Below are positions 43,807 through 53,254 of a stretch of 64,000 bases of DNA, piece after piece; position 1 is the stretch's first letter, and the number at the start of each line of letters is the position of its first letter. Source of the stretch: CALEUX01 sp964608615 (lineage in GTDB: Bacteria > Bacteroidota > Bacteroidia > Bacteroidales > Marinilabiliaceae). The stretch lies in the NCBI GenBank assembly GCA_964608615.1, contig CAZSQG010000006.1:1-64000 (forward strand), read 5' to 3'. Position numbers and translations under genes: made by a program. Below the pieces are notes generated by a model. That model was given only the letters and a program-made list of their open reading frames with translations, was not told where the DNA came from and ran no database searches.

Positions 43807-45963
43807 CTATTCGTCCTTTTGCTCAGCAGCGTATGTAGCCAGCAGTTGCTCCTGTACTTCGGGAGGAACTTTATCGTATTTTGCAAAACTCATTGAATAA
43901 AAGGCTCGCCCTCCGGTTATGGAACTCAATGATGTAGAGTATTTATTCATCTCCTTAAGCGGGACTTTGGCTTTAATTACTTCAAAACCTTTTTCACTGC
44001 TCATACCTTCAATCATAGCACGTCGCCCCTGCAAATCGCCCATCACATCGCCCATCCGTTCCGAAGGCACCCTGATTTCCACATCATAAACAGGTTCAAG
44101 AATTTTTGGTCCGGCTTCTTTAAAAGCTGCTCTAAACGCATTGCGTCCGGCCAGTTTAAAGGAAATTTCATTGGAGTCAACCGGGTGCATCTTTCCATCA
44201 TAGATACAAACCCTAATGTCGCGGGCATAGGATCCTGTAAGCGGACCTTCCTCCATTTTCTCCATCAAACCTTTTAGGATGGCAGGCATGAAACGGTTGT
44301 CAATAGACCCCCCAACAATACAGTTGCAAAACACCAATTTTCCACCCCATGGCAAATTAACCTCATCCGTATCCCGAACGTTCATTTTAAAATCCTGGCC
44401 ATCAAATTTATATGTGGTTGGAGCAGGCATACCTTCGTAATAAGGTTCTATAATCATATGGACCTCACCAAACTGACCAGCTCCTCCCGACTGTTTCTTA
44501 TGGCGATAGTCAGCACGAGCCTGTTTTGTAATAGTTTCGCGATAGGGTATTTTTGGATTCAGAAATTCAACATGAAGCTTCTCAAGGTTTTCAAGACGCC
44601 ATTTCATTGTGTTAAGATGAAATTCGCCCTGACCATGCACAATCACCTGTTTCAATTCTTTCGAATACTCAACCATGATTGTTGGGTCTTCTTCATGAAA
44701 GCGATTCAGTAATTCTCCAAGCTTTTCTTCATCACTCTCACTAACCGCTTTTATGGCTGTACGAAATTTGGGGTTAGGATATTTAATAGGCTCAAACAGA
44801 TAGTCGCAACCTTTTGTATTAAGTGTATGATTTGTTTTGGTTTCTTTAAGCTTTACAGTTGCGCCAATATCTCCGGCAACTAATTCGCTTACTTTATGCC
44901 GTGTGTTACCAGCCACACAATATAGTTGACTCAGACGTTCTTTTGCATCGCGGTTCATATTTACAAGGTCCATACCTTCTGAAACCTTACCTGACATCAC
45001 TTTAAAATAACTAACTTCACCCAGGTGAGGTTCTATACTAACCTTAAACACGAAAATTGAGGCAGGACCATTAACATCAGGTTCCACTTCAACTCCTTTT
45101 TCAGTTTTTGGCTTAGGCATTTCCGACACAAATGGAACAATATTACCAAGAAATTCCATAAGACGGCGAACACCCATATCCTTAAGTGCAGAGCAACAAA
45201 AAACAGGAAACAAATCGCGGCCTTTTAAACCTGCCTTAATACCTCTCCGCATTTCATCCTCATCAAGCGATCCTTTTTCAAAGAACAACTCCATTAGGCT
45301 TTCATCATTTTCAGCAGCAGCTTCAACAAGTTTATTGTGTAACTCATCAGCTTTTGGCTTTTCACTTGCCGGGATATCCAGAATCTCGGGTTCACCTCCA
45401 TTAGGGCCCCATTTGTACATCTTCATCTTCAACACGTCTATTAAAGCGTTGAATGAAAGTCCTGCAACAACAGGATACTGAACAACAACCATCTTTTTTC
45501 CAAAGGAGGCACGAATACTATCAATGGTTCCTTCAAAATTGGCTTTTTCGTGATCTAATTGGTTAATTAAAAATATCACAGGTTTATGATACTTTTCAGT
45601 ATATCTGAACATATTTTCAGTACCAACTTCAACGCCCTGAGTGGCATTCAGGAGCATAATAGCTGTATCGGTGACATTAAGTGAGGTAATAGCACCATTA
45701 ATAAAATCATCAGAACCGGGACTATCAATAATATTAAGTTTTTTGCCCAACCACTCGGTAAATAGCACCGATGAAAAAACCGAGTAGCCATATTCCTGTT
45801 CTACCCGGTTATAATCGGAAACCGTATTATTACTTGCAATGTCTCCACGGCGGTTGATGACTCCACCCTCGTAAAGCATCGCTTCAGCAAGGGTGGTTTT
45901 TCCCGATCCGCTATTACCAAGGAGCGAGATATTCTTTATCTGATCGGCTTGATATACTTTCAT
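43807..45963 (-). CDS. Elongation factor G-like protein
   Basis: A 718-residue translational GTPase with the EF-G layout: G domain (GNSGSGKTTL, NIIDSPGSDDF, NQLDHEKANF), domain II, then III-V (SGGAGQFGEVHMIIEPYY, RRAMIEGMSSEKGFEVIKAKVPL). The G1 and G4 motifs differ from canonical EF-G (AHIDHGKTT, NKMD), which marks the EF-G-II/EF-G-like subgroup found beside the main fusA. Whether it acts in elongation, recycling or stress is unknown. Monocistronic. Confidence 0.9.
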   Translation of the reverse strand: MKVYQADQIKNISLLGNSGSGKTTLAEAMLYEGGVINRRGDIASNNTVSDYNRVEQEYGYSVFSSVLFTEWLGKKLNIIDSPGSDDFINGAITSLNVTDTAIMLLNATQGVEVGTENMFRYTEKYHKPVIFLINQLDHEKANFEGTIDSIRASFGKKMVVVQYPVVAGLSFNALIDVLKMKMYKWGPNGGEPEILDIPASEKPKADELHNKLVEAAAENDESLMELFFEKGSLDEDEMRRGIKAGLKGRDLFPVFCCSALKDMGVRRLMEFLGNIVPFVSEMPKPKTEKGVEVEPDVNGPASIFVFKVSIEPHLGEVSYFKVMSGKVSEGMDLVNMNRDAKERLSQLYCVAGNTRHKVSELVAGDIGATVKLKETKTNHTLNTKGCDYLFEPIKYPNPKFRTAIKAVSESDEEKLGELLNRFHEEDPTIMVEYSKELKQVIVHGQGEFHLNTMKWRLENLEKLHVEFLNPKIPYRETITKQARADYRHKKQSGGAGQFGEVHMIIEPYYEGMPAPTTYKFDGQDFKMNVRDTDEVNLPWGGKLVFCNCIVGGSIDNRFMPAILKGLMEKMEEGPLTGSYARDIRVCIYDGKMHPVDSNEISFKLAGRNAFRAAFKEAGPKILEPVYDVEIRVPSERMGDVMGDLQGRRAMIEGMSSEKGFEVIKAKVPLKEMNKYSTSLSSITGGRAFYSMSFAKYDKVPPEVQEQLLATYAAEQKDE

Positions 45964-46131
45964 AGCTAATAATTAAAAGGTTAATAAAAATCATTAAAAG
46001 GGTACTTCTGTAAAATTAATAATATTTAAGAAAGATTCAAGAAACGTACGTCTAAAGTTAAAAAACAACTATTTTTTTTTAAATATGTTATCCGTTGTTT
46101 GCAAACCAACCTACAATACAATAAATAAAAA

Positions 46132-46141
46132 NNNNNNNNNN
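46132..46141. other. Assembly gap (10 Ns) flanked by a 20-bp direct repeat
   Basis: Ten Ns. The 20 bases before the gap (46112-46131) recur at 46175-46194. This suggests the two contig ends overlap or a short repeat could not be resolved. The surrounding 45964-46270 holds no gene. Confidence 0.9.
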
Positions 46142-46270
46142 CTTCCAGTTGGGATAAGAGCTTATTAAACTATATACAATACAATAAATAAAAAAGTCGC
46201 CTTAGGAAGTTGAATTTGTAAAAACCTTTTTTTAACTTGAGGAAAGGTTATAAATCTAATCCTTAAAAGC

Positions 46271-46636
46271 ATGAATCTTTCAGGCAACGCAGTTAAACTA
46301 AAAATTATTGTAGGCGAAAGCGACTATGTATATCAGCGTCCACTATATGAGGCTATCGTTTTTGCAGCAAAAAAATACAAAATTTCGGGTGTTACGGTTG
46401 TTAAAGGAATAATGAATTATGGTGCTAACAGTTTATTTCAAAGCATAAAAGTATTTACACTGGCCTCTGACCTGCCAATTATTATTGAAATGATTGACCG
46501 ACAAGAAAGACTTACCGATTTTTCAGCCATTGTAACCCGGCTAATGGAAAAAGCAGGTGCAGGAGGATTAATAACCATGGAAGAAGTAGATGTACTACAT
46601 TATAGTGCCGGAGTATACCATTCACAAAAAAATTGA
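46271..46636 (+). CDS. DUF190 family protein
   Basis: A 121-residue PII-like ferredoxin fold. LKIIVGESDYVYQRPLYEAIV and GVTVVKGIMNYG are characteristic of DUF190, which often accompanies the fluoride channel gene crcB. No crcB lies in this window; the assembly gap is 130 bp upstream and could hide a neighbour. A fluoride riboswitch was not recognised in the leader. Confidence 0.88.
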   Translation: MNLSGNAVKLKIIVGESDYVYQRPLYEAIVFAAKKYKISGVTVVKGIMNYGANSLFQSIKVFTLASDLPIIIEMIDRQERLTDFSAIVTRLMEKAGAGGLITMEEVDVLHYSAGVYHSQKN

Positions 46637-47009
46637 TCAATTACCAAATTCATATCAGCGGTGTTTTTTTGATACTATGTCAACAGCATAATTGCCCGCG
46701 AAAAATTTAGCCCGATTCAACATATCGGGTTTCTTTTTTTTCTAAAATAATATTTATACGCCATAACTTCTTTATTAATGCACCTTTACCAATCAGGGAT
46801 TATCTGCTAAAAACTCTTATCAATTCACTTTTTTTTTGACATCTGGAACCATTTAAAGAACAATTATCAAAAATTGACGCTGATTTTAACCCTAAATTTC
46901 CCAAACACTAATTTTCGTTGACCAATGTTAATTAATACTTTATTAACGATAACTCCACTACAGAACATTGTATATAATTTTACATCACAAAACTTAAACT
47001 TCTGAATCC
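46637..47009. other. Gene-free stretch after DUF190
   Basis: 373 bp, AT-rich. It contains a weak terminator (below) and the likely promoter region of the next gene; no ORF or RNA recognised. Confidence 0.5.
46711..46740 (+). terminator. Weak terminator after DUF190
   Basis: 6-bp arms cccgat/atcggg around a 7-nt loop, followed by a T-rich tract. Confidence 0.5.
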
Positions 47010-47597
47010 ATGAAAGCAAACCTTTTTCAAGACAACAACATTTTAAAGTTCATTTCATTAAGATTCATCTCTGCTTTATTGTGTTTATTCCTTTTCGCCG
47101 GGATTAACGCTGGAAACAAGAGTGGCAAGAGGGATATGAAAAGCATAAAAGTTCAGTTGGAACGTGCCGAAGCAAACTATCAGAAAAATTTGAATAAAAA
47201 ATTATTCGCTGACTCATTATTGAATCTTGGATTAAACATTCATGAAACAAGCTCAGATGAAATCAGAGCCGCAATAATACAGATGAATGATAAGAGCAGA
47301 AGTTTTACAACCCTAATGAAGAAACTGAAAAAAGATCTAAAATCCAATACTCCAAAAGAAGTAAATGATGCAAGAGCTTCCATTAAAAATCTAGAAAATG
47401 ATTATAGTCAGGCTCTTGCGAATTTTGATCTTATTATGAAAGACCAGATTAATCTCTCGGATGATGGTACAAAATATTTATTTAGGGGTGAGGCTTTTAA
47501 ACGAGAGATACGTAAAAGTTTTAAGGCTTCACAAAAAAAATTAATTGAAGCTCAATCAGCAATGGGAGAACAAGCAATGCTCACTTCTAATAAATAA
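47010..47597 (+). CDS. Unknown exported coiled-coil protein
   Basis: A 195-residue protein I do not recognise. A hydrophobic N-terminal segment (residues 14-35, ending FAGINAG) looks like a signal peptide after a longish polar start. The mature part is highly charged and helical (KVQLERAEANYQKN; LKKDLKSN; KNLENDYSQALANF), consistent with a periplasmic coiled coil. No cysteine in a lipobox position. It is flanked by its own terminator and by AT-rich DNA, so it is probably monocistronic. Confidence 0.65.
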   Translation: MKANLFQDNNILKFISLRFISALLCLFLFAGINAGNKSGKRDMKSIKVQLERAEANYQKNLNKKLFADSLLNLGLNIHETSSDEIRAAIIQMNDKSRSFTTLMKKLKKDLKSNTPKEVNDARASIKNLENDYSQALANFDLIMKDQINLSDDGTKYLFRGEAFKREIRKSFKASQKKLIEAQSAMGEQAMLTSNK

Positions 47598-47670
47598 TCC
47601 TATACAGATAATTCATCAAGAGAAAATATTTCAATTTTACCCAAACCCAATTATTAGTTTTCACATTAGG

Positions 47671-47701
47671 CCTGTTAGTTAATATAACTGACAGGTTTTT
47701 T
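47671..47701 (+). terminator. Terminator of the unknown coiled-coil gene
   Basis: 11-bp arms (cctgttagtta/taactgacagg, one G-T), then a six-T run. Confidence 0.75.
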
Positions 47702-47721
47702 GTTTTCACAAATACAAAAAC

Positions 47722-48126
47722 TCATCGCGCCCTGTTTATCAATTGTATACCATACTCCTTCTCAATAAAACGAAAATAATTATACAGCCGGTAATTTAAA
47801 TCCATTCCATAATCCGTAAACAGATCGTAATGAATTTCTGTTTCATAAAAGCCGCCATATCTAATGGGGTTACTATGGCGAATGTTCCATTCTATAACAT
47901 ATTGCTGATTCCACCCTTCATAATAAGCCTGAGAATAAAACTCAGATGAAGGCTGCATAGCCAAAAAGGCTTCGAATTTCGAGTCGGAAACAATTAATTG
48001 ATACTCCAAACTGTCTTCGGCAACTACTTTAACCTTTAGAGAGGAAACCCCTGCTTTTTCGGTTGAACCGCATGATGCTATAACCACTCCCGAAAATAAA
48101 ATCAGAAAAATCCAAATATTCTTCAT
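47722..48126 (-). CDS. DUF6146 family lipoprotein
   Basis: A 134-residue lipoprotein: lipobox VIASC at about residue 19 after a hydrophobic segment. The mature part is rich in Tyr and Trp (AYYEGWNQQYVIEWN, YGMDLNYRLYNYFRFIE), as in DUF6146 of Bacteroidota. Function unknown. It stands apart from carB, which ends 132 bp upstream with its own terminator. Confidence 0.82.
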   Translation of the reverse strand: MKNIWIFLILFSGVVIASCGSTEKAGVSSLKVKVVAEDSLEYQLIVSDSKFEAFLAMQPSSEFYSQAYYEGWNQQYVIEWNIRHSNPIRYGGFYETEIHYDLFTDYGMDLNYRLYNYFRFIEKEYGIQLINRAR

Positions 48127-48197
48127 AGCCGTAGTATTTTAACCCTAAAGAAACTGAACCCATTGATTTACAGCACAATTATTATGCCACGAATAAA

Positions 48198-48225
48198 AAA
48201 AACCACCGCTTACACGGTGGTTTTT
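48198..48225 (-). terminator. Terminator of carB
   Basis: Perfect 11-bp arms (aaaaaccaccg/cggtggttttt) around cttaca, 33 bp after the carB stop. Confidence 0.88.
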
Positions 48226-48258
48226 AATTAAATTCGAGAGATAAGAATTGTAAAAAAA

Positions 48259-51200
48259 CTATTTATACTCATCCCAACTTTTAATAGAAATATCTTCCAT
48301 TTCCATTTTACAGAACGAACCAATAAAAGCACTGGCCAAACGGGCGTTTGTAATAAGCGGAACATTAAAATCAATGCTGGTTCGACGAATCTGATAACCA
48401 TTCTTAAGTTCACCCTTTGATAAGTTCTTGGGGATATTCACCACCAAATCAATTTTTCGTTCTCGAATATAATCAATGGTGTTAGGATTTTTATCGGGCT
48501 CATCAGGCCAATAAAGAAGTGTAGTTTTCAATCCATTTTCCTCAAAAAACCGCTGTGTACCGCTAGTGGCAAACAAGTTATATCCTTTTTCAACCAGAAG
48601 GCGGGCACTATTAAGCAATTCAATTTTATCACGAAGCGGGCCCGAAGAAATAAGGATATTTTTTTTAGGAATACGGTAACCAACCGACAACATTGCCTGA
48701 AGTACTGCATCGTAAAAAGTATCTCCAATACAGCCAACTTCACCAGTAGAGGCCATATCAACCCCAAGAACGGGATCAGCTTTCTGAAGACGGGCAAATG
48801 AGAACTGAGGAGCCTTAATTCCAACATAATCAAGCTCAAAAAAGCTCTTGCTGGGTTTCTCAACCGGTAACCCCAGCATAACCCGCGTTGCCATGTCAAT
48901 AAGATTAACTTTCAGCACTTTCGACACAAACGGAAAACTCCTTGATGCCCTGAGGTTACATTCAATAACTTTAATGTCGTTATCTTTTGCAAGTAACTGC
49001 ATATTAAATGGACCTGAAATATTAAGTGCCGCAGCAATTTTTTTGGATATCCGTTTTACCCTTCTAATGGTTTCAACATAAAGCTTTTGGGGAGGAAACA
49101 CGATGGTTGCATCACCTGAGTGTACACCTGCAAACTCAATATGTTCAGATATAGCATATGCAATAACCTCTCCATTACGAGCCACAGCATCAATCTCAAT
49201 TTCTTTGGCTTGTTCAATAAATTCTGAAACCACAACCGGGTATTGTTTGGAAACATTAGCTGCCAGTTCAAGAAAGTGCTGTAATTCATCACGATTACTA
49301 ACCACATTCATAGCAGCTCCCGAAAGAACGTACGAAGGACGCACCAGAACCGGAAATCCAACAATATCAACAAAATCAAAAATATCTTCTATTGTAGTTA
49401 ACTCACTCCATCGAGGCTGATCTATTTCAAGTTCATCTAAAAGAGATGAGAATTTCTGCCTGTTTTCAGCCCGGTCGATACTTTCCGGGGAGGTTCCCAG
49501 AATTGGCACATTTTGATCGTGCAAACGCATGACCAAATTATTAGCTATTTGGCCGCCAACTGAAACAACAACCCCTTTAGGGGCCTCCAAATCAACAATA
49601 TCCAAAACTCGCTCAAGCGAAAGCTCATCAAAATAGAGACGACTACAAACATCATAATCGGTACTAACCGTTTCGGGATTGTAATTAATCATTACGGAAC
49701 GAAAGCCTTGTTCATTTACTGTTTGTACTGCATTTACACTACACCAGTCAAACTCCACACTGCTACCAATTCTGTATGCTCCTGAACCAAGTACTATAAC
49801 CGATAATCCATCCTTTTCAAATTCAATATCGTGACTTGATCCATTATAAGTAAGGTATAAATAATTAATCTGCGCAGGAAACTCCCCGGCCAGTGTGTCA
49901 ATTTGCTTTACATAAGGTAAGATATTCCTTTCTTTACGATGATCACGAACTTTGAGTAATCCTTCCTCCATCTGTAAAGAGGATGTCTTAAGCACAATTC
50001 GTGCAATCTGAAAATCAGAGAATCCTATTTTTTTTGCATCTGAAAGAATTGCATCCGGCAGCGTTTTAAGCGATTTATATTGCCCAAGTTTATCTTTTAG
50101 ATCGGTGATATTCTTAAGCTTCTCAAGAAACCATTTATCAATCCTGGACAATTCACATATCTCTTCAATATCCATTCCCTGATCAAGCGCCTCAGCAATA
50201 GCAAAGATGCGTTGATCAGTAGGCTCTGACAATTCTTTACGAATATCGGTGTTTTTAAGCGGCTGATTTCCAACAAAACCATGCATTCCCTGCCCTACCA
50301 TCCGCAAACCTTTCTGTATAGCCTCTTCAAAAGTCCGGCCTATAGCCATAATCTCCCCCACACTCTTCATGCTGGAGCCAATTTGCTTAGACACACCGGT
50401 AAACTTATTTAAATCCCACCGGGGAATTTTACATACAATATAATCGAGGGCTGGCTCAAAAAACGCAACTGTTTGTTTGGTTACAGTATTCTTTAACTGA
50501 TGAAGCCCATAACCCAGTCCCAATTTTGCTGCAATAAATGCAAGCGGATATCCTGTAGCTTTTGAAGCTAACGCACTCGAGCGTGAAAGACGGGCATTTA
50601 CCTCAATTACACGATAATCCTCTGAATTGGGATCAAGTGCATATTGTACATTACATTCCCCAATAATACCGATGTGGCGGATAATTTTAATAGCCACCTC
50701 GCGTAATTTATGATATTCAGAGTTGGTAAGTGTTTGTGATGGGGCCACTACAATACTTTCGCCTGTATGAATGCCCAACGGGTCGAAATTCTCCATATTA
50801 CACACCGTGATGCAATTATCATATACATCACGAACCACTTCATATTCAACTTCCTTCCACCCCTTAAGCGACTCCTCTACAAGTATTTGATTGGAGTAGG
50901 AGAAAGCATTTTCAGCCCGCATTAACAATTCTTTCCGATCTAAGCAAAATCCACTTCCCATACCACCCAGCGTATAGGCAGCCCTGACCATAATGGGGAA
51001 ACCCAGTTTATCTGAAGCATCTAAAGCATCCGCCACAGAAGTAACAGCAATACTTCTTGGTGTTTTAACATTAATTTCGGCAAGCTTATTGGTAAAAATT
51101 TCTCGGTCTTCAGTTTCAATTATAGCCTGAACCGGGGTGCCCAGAACTTTAATATTATATTTTTCAAGTATACCCTGCTCATAAAGTTGAACTCCACAAT

Positions 51201-51483
51201 TCAATGCTGTCTGACCACCAAATGCCAACAGAATCCCTTCGGGGTTTTCCTTTTTAATTACCTCTTCTACAAAAAAAGGTGTCACTGGGAGAAAATATAT
51301 CTTATCAGCAAGCTTCTCTGAAGTTTGCACTGTGGCAATATTGGGATTTATTAAAATTGTATAAACACCTTCCTCCTTAAGAGCCTTAATTGCCTGCGAC
51401 CCGGAATAATCAAACTCACCGGCTTCTCCAATTTTTAACGCACCTGAACCTAGTATTACAACTTTATTTACACTCTCCTTCAT
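48259..51483 (-). CDS. carB: Carbamoyl-phosphate synthase, large subunit
   Basis: Makes carbamoyl phosphate from glutamine-derived ammonia, bicarbonate and two ATP for arginine and pyrimidines. The 1074-residue protein has two homologous ATP-grasp halves (GSGALKIGEAGEFDYSG; GSGAYRIGSSVEFDWCS), an oligomerisation region around 400-550 and a C-terminal MGS-like regulatory domain. carA is not adjacent and must be elsewhere. It is transcribed away from the argR cluster, so both could be controlled from the 505-bp divergent region. Confidence 0.96.
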   Translation of the reverse strand: MKESVNKVVILGSGALKIGEAGEFDYSGSQAIKALKEEGVYTILINPNIATVQTSEKLADKIYFLPVTPFFVEEVIKKENPEGILLAFGGQTALNCGVQLYEQGILEKYNIKVLGTPVQAIIETEDREIFTNKLAEINVKTPRSIAVTSVADALDASDKLGFPIMVRAAYTLGGMGSGFCLDRKELLMRAENAFSYSNQILVEESLKGWKEVEYEVVRDVYDNCITVCNMENFDPLGIHTGESIVVAPSQTLTNSEYHKLREVAIKIIRHIGIIGECNVQYALDPNSEDYRVIEVNARLSRSSALASKATGYPLAFIAAKLGLGYGLHQLKNTVTKQTVAFFEPALDYIVCKIPRWDLNKFTGVSKQIGSSMKSVGEIMAIGRTFEEAIQKGLRMVGQGMHGFVGNQPLKNTDIRKELSEPTDQRIFAIAEALDQGMDIEEICELSRIDKWFLEKLKNITDLKDKLGQYKSLKTLPDAILSDAKKIGFSDFQIARIVLKTSSLQMEEGLLKVRDHRKERNILPYVKQIDTLAGEFPAQINYLYLTYNGSSHDIEFEKDGLSVIVLGSGAYRIGSSVEFDWCSVNAVQTVNEQGFRSVMINYNPETVSTDYDVCSRLYFDELSLERVLDIVDLEAPKGVVVSVGGQIANNLVMRLHDQNVPILGTSPESIDRAENRQKFSSLLDELEIDQPRWSELTTIEDIFDFVDIVGFPVLVRPSYVLSGAAMNVVSNRDELQHFLELAANVSKQYPVVVSEFIEQAKEIEIDAVARNGEVIAYAISEHIEFAGVHSGDATIVFPPQKLYVETIRRVKRISKKIAAALNISGPFNMQLLAKDNDIKVIECNLRASRSFPFVSKVLKVNLIDMATRVMLGLPVEKPSKSFFELDYVGIKAPQFSFARLQKADPVLGVDMASTGEVGCIGDTFYDAVLQAMLSVGYRIPKKNILISSGPLRDKIELLNSARLLVEKGYNLFATSGTQRFFEENGLKTTLLYWPDEPDKNPNTIDYIRERKIDLVVNIPKNLSKGELKNGYQIRRTSIDFNVPLITNARLASAFIGSFCKMEMEDISIKSWDEYK

Positions 51484-51532
51484 CGTATAACAGAATTAAT
51501 TACAGGTAAGTAAACTTTTATTTTCCGGGTTA

Positions 51533-51540
51533 CAAAGTTA
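51533..51540 (-). promoter_or_regulatory. Predicted -7 element for carB
   Basis: Minus-strand TAACTTTG (TAnnTTTG), 49 bp from the carB ATG. Upstream lie two imperfect ARG-box-like palindromes (51563-51575 and 51593-51607). Confidence 0.5.
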
Positions 51541-51877
51541 CATCAAGTTTCGTCAAAAACCTTGAAACAGATTCACATTTTTGCATATTTTTTGAATATT
51601 CGTTTCATTTATTTGTCAATTAACTAATGTATTCAATAGTTTTTTTTTCTGTTTTAGGCTTTATTCAATAATGTTGTTTAAATAGAATGCCACTAATTCA
51701 ATAATTTTCAAGCAGTCACAGCCACAGAGTGACGAAAGTGTTGTTTATGATGTCAGTCCTGACCCCTATATGAAGATAGCCTGCGTAATATTGCTTTTGG
51801 GCGTACTAAGCCAGTTGCTTAACCAAGCGATATTGATTTTATTTTTCACCAAAATCTAAAAAAAACACAAATTTGCT

Positions 51878-51906
51878 TTTGAAGTTTAATTTTTTGCATA
51901 ATTTTG
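51878..51906 (+). promoter_or_regulatory. Predicted promoter of the argR cluster
   Basis: TTTG at 51878-51881, 17 bp, then TAATTTTG at 51899-51906: both Bacteroidota elements at plausible spacing. Transcription would begin about 51912-51914. Confidence 0.65.
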
Positions 51907-51915
51907 CACTTTCCT

Positions 51916-51929
51916 TGAATATTTATTCA
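51916..51929 (+). promoter_or_regulatory. ARG box (ArgR operator) at the argR transcription start
   Basis: TGAATATTTATTCA matches the ArgR/AhrC operator core TGAATwwwwATTCA perfectly. It lies 10 bp after the -7 element, over the expected start of transcription and upstream of argR itself, so ArgR binding would block the promoter: negative autoregulation of the cluster. Confidence 0.7.
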
Positions 51930-51988
51930 CTATCCATTTTTACTATTAAGAAAAACAGATCTTTGGATTAAACAGAATACCAGAAAAA

Positions 51989-52477
51989 ATGAAAATTAAG
52001 ACCCAAAGACTCAATACAATTACGCAACTGATTGCCACAACAAAAGTTAGCAGTCAGGAAGAATTGCTTATCCTGCTCGAAAAAGAAGGCTATTGCACAA
52101 CCCAGGCAACCCTTTCGCGCGACCTTAAGATGCTAAAGGTAGCTAAGCAGCCTGATCAGGATGGTGGATATATGTATGTTTTACCTGAATCAGGAACAGA
52201 GCAAGGCGAAGAGGATCTTTCTTTCAACGAATTTCCAATAAACGGTTTACTATCTTTAGAATTTTCAGGTAATCTGGCAGTTATAAAAACGCGTCCCGGA
52301 TTTGCCAATGGCCTTGGTTCTGTTATTGACAGCCATGGTCCGTATGAAATTCTGGGTACCATTGCAGGTGATGATACAATTCTTATTATAACAAGAGAAA
52401 GAATTTCTCATCAAGAAGTGGTTGATTCTCTTGCTTTGTTTATTCCCGGTATTAAAAACAAAGTTATCAACCCATAA
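51989..52477 (+). CDS. argR: Arginine repressor ArgR
   Basis: A 162-residue regulator: an N-terminal winged helix (residues 1-75; TQATLSRDLKMLKVAK is the recognition region) and a C-terminal hexamerisation and arginine-binding domain (ILGTIAGDDTILIITR). It heads the arg/pro cluster and has a perfect ARG box at its own promoter. Confidence 0.94.
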   Translation: MKIKTQRLNTITQLIATTKVSSQEELLILLEKEGYCTTQATLSRDLKMLKVAKQPDQDGGYMYVLPESGTEQGEEDLSFNEFPINGLLSLEFSGNLAVIKTRPGFANGLGSVIDSHGPYEILGTIAGDDTILIITRERISHQEVVDSLALFIPGIKNKVINP

Positions 52478-52555
52478 ATATAAAGGCTAACACAATACTA
52501 AAACACACAACTTAATTATATCCCCAAAGTATTACAATTTAATTAACTTAAGTAA

Positions 52556-53254
52556 ATGAGTCCCAACATCAATATTTTTATTGCCTCAGATGAGCATCTG
52601 GAATATGTTGACATAATTCTTAACACCATTGCTGAAGCAGCAAAAATAAGAGGTACAGGAATTGCAAAACGCAGTCCCGACTATATCCGTCAGAAAATTA
52701 ACGAGGGTAAGGCAATAATTGCCTTAGCTGATAATGAATTCGCGGGATTTTGCTACATTGAGTCATGGGGGCACGAAAAATTCGTTGCCAACTCAGGCCT
52801 TATCGTAGTTGATAAATTCAGAGGACATGGGCTGGCCCGCGATATTAAAAGAAAAGCATTTGAGCTTTCAAAGTTACGCTACCCCAACGCTAAAATCTTT
52901 GGATTAACCACTGGCCTGGCCGTAATGAAAATCAACTCTGAATTAGGTTATAAACCTGTGACTTTCTCAGAATTAACCGATGATGAAGATTTTTGGAAAG
53001 GATGTCAGAGTTGTGTTAACTACGACATACTTATGCGTACTAAACGCAAGCATTGCTTGTGTACCGGCATGCTTTATGATCCCCAAAAAGAGGAAAAAAA
53101 CAAAACAAAACCCATTCCTCAAAAGAAACTCAAAGTATATGAGCGATGGTTACAATTTAAGCAATTCGTATTACTGCGGAACAAAAATAAAAGCAACAAT
53201 AAAAGTAATAATGGAAATAAGTTGTTACAAAAAATCATTGGATTATTTGTATAA
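52556..53254 (+). CDS. GNAT N-acyltransferase of the arginine cluster
   Basis: A 232-residue acyltransferase. The GNAT fold covers residues 5-165 with the CoA loop in DKFRGHGLARDIKRKAF. A C-terminal lysine- and asparagine-rich tail is unusual. In the Bacteroidota arg cluster this gene takes the place of argA, and would acylate glutamate to start arginine synthesis. Given the succinyl-type transcarbamylase downstream, succinyl-CoA may be the donor; that is inference. Confidence 0.82.
   Translation: MSPNINIFIASDEHLEYVDIILNTIAEAAKIRGTGIAKRSPDYIRQKINEGKAIIALADNEFAGFCYIESWGHEKFVANSGLIVVDKFRGHGLARDIKRKAFELSKLRYPNAKIFGLTTGLAVMKINSELGYKPVTFSELTDDEDFWKGCQSCVNYDILMRTKRKHCLCTGMLYDPQKEEKNKTKPIPQKKLKVYERWLQFKQFVLLRNKNKSNNKSNNGNKLLQKIIGLFV

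Larger units (their letters stand above)
51484..51988. other. 505-bp divergent control region between carB and argR
   Basis: Contains the carB promoter on the left and the argR promoter and ARG box on the right. Between them (about 51700-51860) is sequence of no recognised origin with a 29-codon hydrophobic frame at 51770-51859 that I do not call a gene. Confidence 0.6.

Noticed and set aside
46142..46270. Possible fluoride riboswitch before DUF190
   Set aside because: DUF190 can accompany fluoride export genes, but no riboswitch core pattern or crcB was recognised.
51770..51859. 29-codon hydrophobic frame upstream of argR
   Set aside because: One membrane-like segment but no ribosome-binding site or promoter logic; chance frame in AT-rich DNA is likely.
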